Assembly: GCA_947463975.1 (NCBI GenBank)
Contig: CANHUW010000064.1
Location: 1 to 8,458 of the forward strand
Reading direction: 5' to 3'
DNA length: 8,458 nucleotides
Origin: Bacteroidota bacterium
Lineage (GTDB): Bacteria; Bacteroidota; Bacteroidia; Chitinophagales; Chitinophagaceae
Made by a program: the position numbers and the translations under genes. The stretch's first letter is position 1. Every line of letters begins with the position of its first letter. The notes beneath the pieces are model-generated. The model was given only the letters and a program-made list of their open reading frames with translations, did not search any database and was not told where the DNA came from. This document shows, in pieces, positions 5,750 through 8,458 of the stretch.

Positions 5750-7327
5750 TTAAAATGGTGAAGCGTCATCATCAATACCATCATCAAATGAGCCGCCATT
5801 CATTTTGCTTCCTTGAATAAAAAATCTTCCGCCATCATTGTCGCCTCCACCTATTCCTGGAGTAATGGGTTTATAGTTACTTCCCAAGCCAGGAATGCCA
5901 CCTCCGCCTTCTCCATCCCAATCTTCAAATCTTTGTATGTCTAGTCTCGCTCTTAGTTTAATGATATCCAAAGATCCATTTCTATGTTTCGCAATTCTAA
6001 TATGTGTTTCGCCTTGTGTACTTTCTCCCATTTCGTTGCTCATTACTTCATAGTATTCTGGTCTGTATATAAACATAACCATATCCGCATCTTGTTCAAT
6101 GGCACCTGATTCACGTAAGTCGCTCAATTGAGGCATCTTGCTTTCTTTTCTAGTTTCCACAGCACGACTCAATTGAGATAAAGCGATTATAGGAATTTGT
6201 AATTCTTTTGCTAGTGCTTTTAAACTTCTTGAAATATTACTGATCTCTTGTTCACGATTACTATTTCTGTCTCCTGAACCACTCATTAATTGTAAGTAGT
6301 CAATAATAATTATTTTAACTTGATGTTTATTCACCAATCTTCTTGCCTTCGCTCTAAATTCAAAAATATTTAGGGCAGCAGTATCATCAATATAGATAGG
6401 CGCCGTCTCTAATTTTTTAATACCCTTGCTATGTAATTGTTGGTATTCGTGTTCTTCTAGTTTACCTCTTGAAATTTTTTCCATTTTAATCTCACTCTCT
6501 GCACTCAAAATTCTTTGCACCAACTGTGCAGCACTCATCTCCAAACTGAAAAATCCAACAGCCTGAGGCTTGGTAGGGTGCAAGGCTGCATTTCTGGCCA
6601 AGTTCAATGCAAAGGCAGTTTTACCCACAGATGGTCTTGCTGCCAATATAATTAAATCGGTAGGTTGCCATCCAAAAGTGATTCTATCCAAACTAGTGAA
6701 ACCACTTGGTACACCAGAAATCTCATCTTTTTGTTTTCTGAGTTCATCAATTCTATTCACTGCAGTAGCCAATGCATCTCCAATATCAACGAAATTCTTT
6801 TTTAAATAGTTGTTCGTGATATTAAACATCTTGGTCTCACTGTCATCTAATAAATCAAATACATCCGTACTATCTTCGTATGCATTAGAGATTACTTCAC
6901 CACTAATTCTAATGAGTTCTCTTTGAATAAATTTTTGTAATACAATTCTAGCGTGTGCTTCAATGTTGGCAGTAGAAACAACCACATTGGTTAATTTAGA
7001 AATATAGTAAGCACCTCCAATCAAATCTAATTGCTCCCTTTTCTTTAATGCTTCCACCACAGTCAACATGTCAATGGGTTGATTGTCCAATTGCAATTGT
7101 TGCATGGTTTGAAAAATCATTTGATGCGCTTCTACATAAAAACATTCTGGCTTCAAAACCTCAGTGACTGTATCGAATGCGCTTTTTTCTAAAAGGATCG
7201 CACCCAAAACCGCTTCTTCCAATTCCCTGGCTTGAGGTGGAATCTTACCATACATCATGGTACTGATATCGGCAGAAGGACTTTTCTTTCTAATACTTCT
7301 ATTGGTATTTAAATTGGGAAGCGGCAT
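5750..7327 (-). CDS. dnaB: replicative DNA helicase DnaB
   Basis: DnaB is the hexameric ring helicase that unwinds the replication fork and recruits primase. The protein has 525 residues, longer than the E. coli protein (471), through extra sequence at both ends. The N-terminal helical domain spans about 28-135 (PPQARELEEAVLGAILLE, FYVEAHQMIFQTM, IDMLTVVEALKK, GGAYYISKL). A linker helix follows, then the RecA-like motor from about 205: GVPSGFTSLDRITFGWQP, Walker A RPSVGKT (231-237), catalytic-glutamate motif FFSLEMS (E263), Walker B IIIIDYLQLM (D343), LSQLSRAVETR (383-393), RESGAIEQDADMVMFIYR (405-422) and the arginine-finger segment KHRNG (447-451). Residues 470-525 are a Gly/Asp-rich tail ending DDGIDDDASPF. 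There is no intein. An alternative start at M24/M25 is possible, but the chosen ATG lies 39 bases from a promoter-like element. It is first in the cluster with rsmE, the GNAT-like gene and dnaX, and divergent from pheT. Confidence 0.98.
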   Translation of the reverse strand: MPLPNLNTNRSIRKKSPSADISTMMYGKIPPQARELEEAVLGAILLEKSAFDTVTEVLKPECFYVEAHQMIFQTMQQLQLDNQPIDMLTVVEALKKREQLDLIGGAYYISKLTNVVVSTANIEAHARIVLQKFIQRELIRISGEVISNAYEDSTDVFDLLDDSETKMFNITNNYLKKNFVDIGDALATAVNRIDELRKQKDEISGVPSGFTSLDRITFGWQPTDLIILAARPSVGKTAFALNLARNAALHPTKPQAVGFFSLEMSAAQLVQRILSAESEIKMEKISRGKLEEHEYQQLHSKGIKKLETAPIYIDDTAALNIFEFRAKARRLVNKHQVKIIIIDYLQLMSGSGDRNSNREQEISNISRSLKALAKELQIPIIALSQLSRAVETRKESKMPQLSDLRESGAIEQDADMVMFIYRPEYYEVMSNEMGESTQGETHIRIAKHRNGSLDIIKLRARLDIQRFEDWDGEGGGGIPGLGSNYKPITPGIGGGDNDGGRFFIQGSKMNGGSFDDGIDDDASPF

Positions 7328-7333
7328 ATCTAG

Positions 7334-7435
7334 TTCACAGTTTTTCTTATTGCGAATTTAACCCAGCAAACTTAGACTTCCTTGTTTTGGTGTAAATGTT
7401 GTTTTTCACAGTGCTGCATCGATAGTAATTCACAG
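7334..7435 (+). repeat. three copies of TTCACAG between dnaB and pheT
   Basis: The heptamer TTCACAG occurs at 7334-7340, 7405-7411 and 7429-7435, all in the same orientation, within the 191-base divergent intergenic region. Two copies lie upstream of the dnaB promoter-like element and one lies in the probable dnaB leader. The spacings (71 and 24 bases) are not an obvious helical phase. It could be a regulator site shared by dnaB and pheT or chance in A/T-rich DNA. It does not match the DnaA box TTATCCACA well. Confidence 0.25.
7367..7374 (-). promoter_or_regulatory. Bacteroidota-type -7 element for the dnaB cluster
   Basis: On the minus strand these bases read TAAGTTTG, an exact match to TAnnTTTG, the -7 motif of the primary sigma factor in Bacteroidota. 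It lies 39 bases upstream of the dnaB start, implying a leader of roughly 33 bases. I do not see a clear TTG-type -33 element at the expected distance, so the call rests on the -7 match and the position. Confidence 0.5.
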
Positions 7436-7487
7436 CAATTTTGGACTTATTAACAGGTATTGCACCTTTTTTTAGGTTAAAATTTAG

Positions 7488-7495
7488 TATTTTTG
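7488..7495 (+). promoter_or_regulatory. Bacteroidota-type -7 element for pheT
   Basis: These bases read TATTTTTG, an exact match to TAnnTTTG, 23 bases before the pheT ATG, implying a short leader of about 15-20 bases. The nearest upstream TTG (7460-7462) is 25 bases away, slightly farther than usual. A leader this short leaves no room for a T-box or an attenuator if this is the main promoter. Confidence 0.5.
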
Positions 7496-7518
7496 GAGCC
7501 ATACTTTAAAGCTACATC

Positions 7519-8458
7519 ATGACCATTAGTTACCATTGGCTGAGTGAATACCTACCGCAGACCATAAGTCCAGAAAAACTATCCACTATATTGACTTCTA
7601 TTGGATTGGAAGTAGAATCATTAGAAAAATTTGAGAATTTCAAAGGTGGTTTGAATGGCTTGGTTGTAGGGGAAGTGCTGGAAGCTATGCAACATCCTAA
7701 TGCAGATAAATTAAAAATTACCAAGGTTCATATTGGAAATGAAACCCCTTTAAATATTGTTTGTGGCGCATCGAATGTAGCAGTTGGACAAAAAGTAGTC
7801 GTGGCAACCATTGGTACAACTATTTATCCAAAAAATGCTGATCCTTTAACCATGAAGTTGGCAAAAATCAGAGGCGAAGCATCTGAAGGGATGATTTGCG
7901 CAGAAGATGAAATTGGATTGAGTGACAATCATGATGGCATTATGATATTGGATGCATCCATAGCTGTGGGTACTCCAGTAGCCAATTTGTTTGATTATTA
8001 TGAAGATTGGATTTATGAAATTGGATTGACACCTAACAGAATGGATGCTATGAGTCATTACGGTGTTGCCAAAGATGTCTGTGCTTATTTATCTTATCAT
8101 GAATCACCAGTGAGTGCATTGAGCCCTTACAAGAAAACTTTAACAGCGGATGTTACTGTTCCAACATTCAAAGTGACCATTGAAGATCAGCATGCATGTG
8201 CAAGATATGCTGGATTGGTCATTGAAGGGGTGCAAGTAAAATCGTCACCTACTTGGTTAAAAAATAAATTACAATCTATTGGATTAAGATCCATCAATAA
8301 TATTGTAGATATCACTAATTATATTTTACACGAAACTGGTCAACCATTGCACGCATTTGACGCAACAGTCATCAAAGACCAACAAGTAGTTGTAAAAACA
8401 TATCCAACTGGAACAAATTTTGTGAGCTTGGATGGAATAGAAAGAAAATTAACTGCAA
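7519..8458 (+). CDS. pheT: phenylalanyl-tRNA synthetase beta subunit, C-terminus cut off by window edge
   Basis: PheT pairs with PheS as an alpha2-beta2 enzyme that charges tRNA-Phe; the beta chain binds tRNA and edits mischarged tyrosine. I translated 313 codons of the usual 800 or so. Residues 1-40 start MTISYHWLSEYLP, typical of the family. The EMAP/OB-fold tRNA-binding domain follows (about 45-155): LVVGEVLEAMQHPNADKL, NIVCGASNVAVGQKVVVA, KIRGEASEGMICAEDEIGL, DGIMILD. Then EIGLTPNRMDAMSHYGVAKD (167-186), and the start of the B3/B4 editing domain from about 212, with PTWLKNKLQSIGLRSINNIV (244-263) and DITNYILHETGQPLHAFD (264-281). The B5 and catalytic-like domains lie beyond the window. 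The family start motif fixes the ATG. It is divergent from dnaB and pheS is not adjacent upstream, so the two subunit genes are not in the usual pheS-pheT order here. Confidence 0.98.
   Translation, partial: MTISYHWLSEYLPQTISPEKLSTILTSIGLEVESLEKFENFKGGLNGLVVGEVLEAMQHPNADKLKITKVHIGNETPLNIVCGASNVAVGQKVVVATIGTTIYPKNADPLTMKLAKIRGEASEGMICAEDEIGLSDNHDGIMILDASIAVGTPVANLFDYYEDWIYEIGLTPNRMDAMSHYGVAKDVCAYLSYHESPVSALSPYKKTLTADVTVPTFKVTIEDQHACARYAGLVIEGVQVKSSPTWLKNKLQSIGLRSINNIVDITNYILHETGQPLHAFDATVIKDQQVVVKTYPTGTNFVSLDGIERKLTA

Noticed and set aside
6570..6809. Plus-strand open frame inside dnaB
   Set aside because: Antisense shadow of the Walker A region of dnaB.
7447..7455. Possible DnaA box, TTATTAACA, near dnaB
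   Set aside because: Two mismatches to TTATCCACA, isolated, and no cluster or unwinding element supports an origin here.
7450..7480. Alternative short hairpins (AGGT/ACCT then T7, and TTAAC/GTTAA) resembling an attenuator before pheT
   Set aside because: The stems are only 4-5 bp and lie upstream of the likely pheT promoter, so they would not be in its transcript.
7530..8058. Two minus-strand open frames inside pheT (7530-7724 and 7846-8058)
   Set aside because: Both are antisense to well-conserved PheT domains and show no protein features of their own.

Overview
The window is a housekeeping stretch of a low-GC member of the Bacteroidota. The evidence is a DUF4783-type secreted protein, a bacterial SUI1 factor, a DnaX and a DnaB with the long tails usual in that phylum, start codons preceded by A/T-rich sequence rather than Shine-Dalgarno motifs, and TAnnTTTG-type promoter elements. 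Protein flavour suggests the Chitinophagaceae or a relative, but that is a guess from memory. There is no phage, transposon, CRISPR array, tRNA or rRNA. Genes are tightly packed and no gap reaches 300 bases; the longest non-coding stretch is the 191 bases between dnaB and pheT.

Layout. Bases 1-1206 (minus) hold the first 402 codons of gpmI, the cofactor-independent phosphoglycerate mutase, cut by the window edge. Divergent from it, 1284-2020 (plus) is a two-gene unit: a small secreted DUF4783-like protein and an SUI1/YciH-like translation factor. This unit converges on a four-gene minus-strand cluster, transcribed in the order dnaB (5750-7327), rsmE (5036-5737), a two-lobed GNAT-like acyltransferase (3844-5025) and dnaX (2017-3822), with gaps of only 10-21 bases. 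Divergent from dnaB, pheT (phenylalanyl-tRNA synthetase beta chain) starts at 7519 and runs off the right edge.

How the genes relate. The minus-strand cluster joins the replicative helicase and the clamp-loader/tau subunit, which contact each other in the E. coli replisome, with a ribosomal RNA methyltransferase and an acyltransferase of uncertain substrate. SUI1, RsmE and PheT are all translation-related, so the window is a mixed replication and translation neighbourhood.

Most interesting signals. (1) In dnaX, a run of ten A's lies where the clamp-loader core ends. It is flanked by a 7-bp inverted repeat, and a stop codon follows almost at once in both alternative frames. This is the arrangement expected if slippage makes a short gamma-like DnaX of about 380 residues. 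(2) The SUI1 and dnaX stop codons share the four bases CTAG, which form one end of a perfect 18-bp palindrome. (3) DnaB ends in an acidic tip resembling the C-terminal tip of SSB. (4) The GNAT-like protein may belong to the superfamily that includes bacterial ceramide synthases. No wholly new multigene system is evident.
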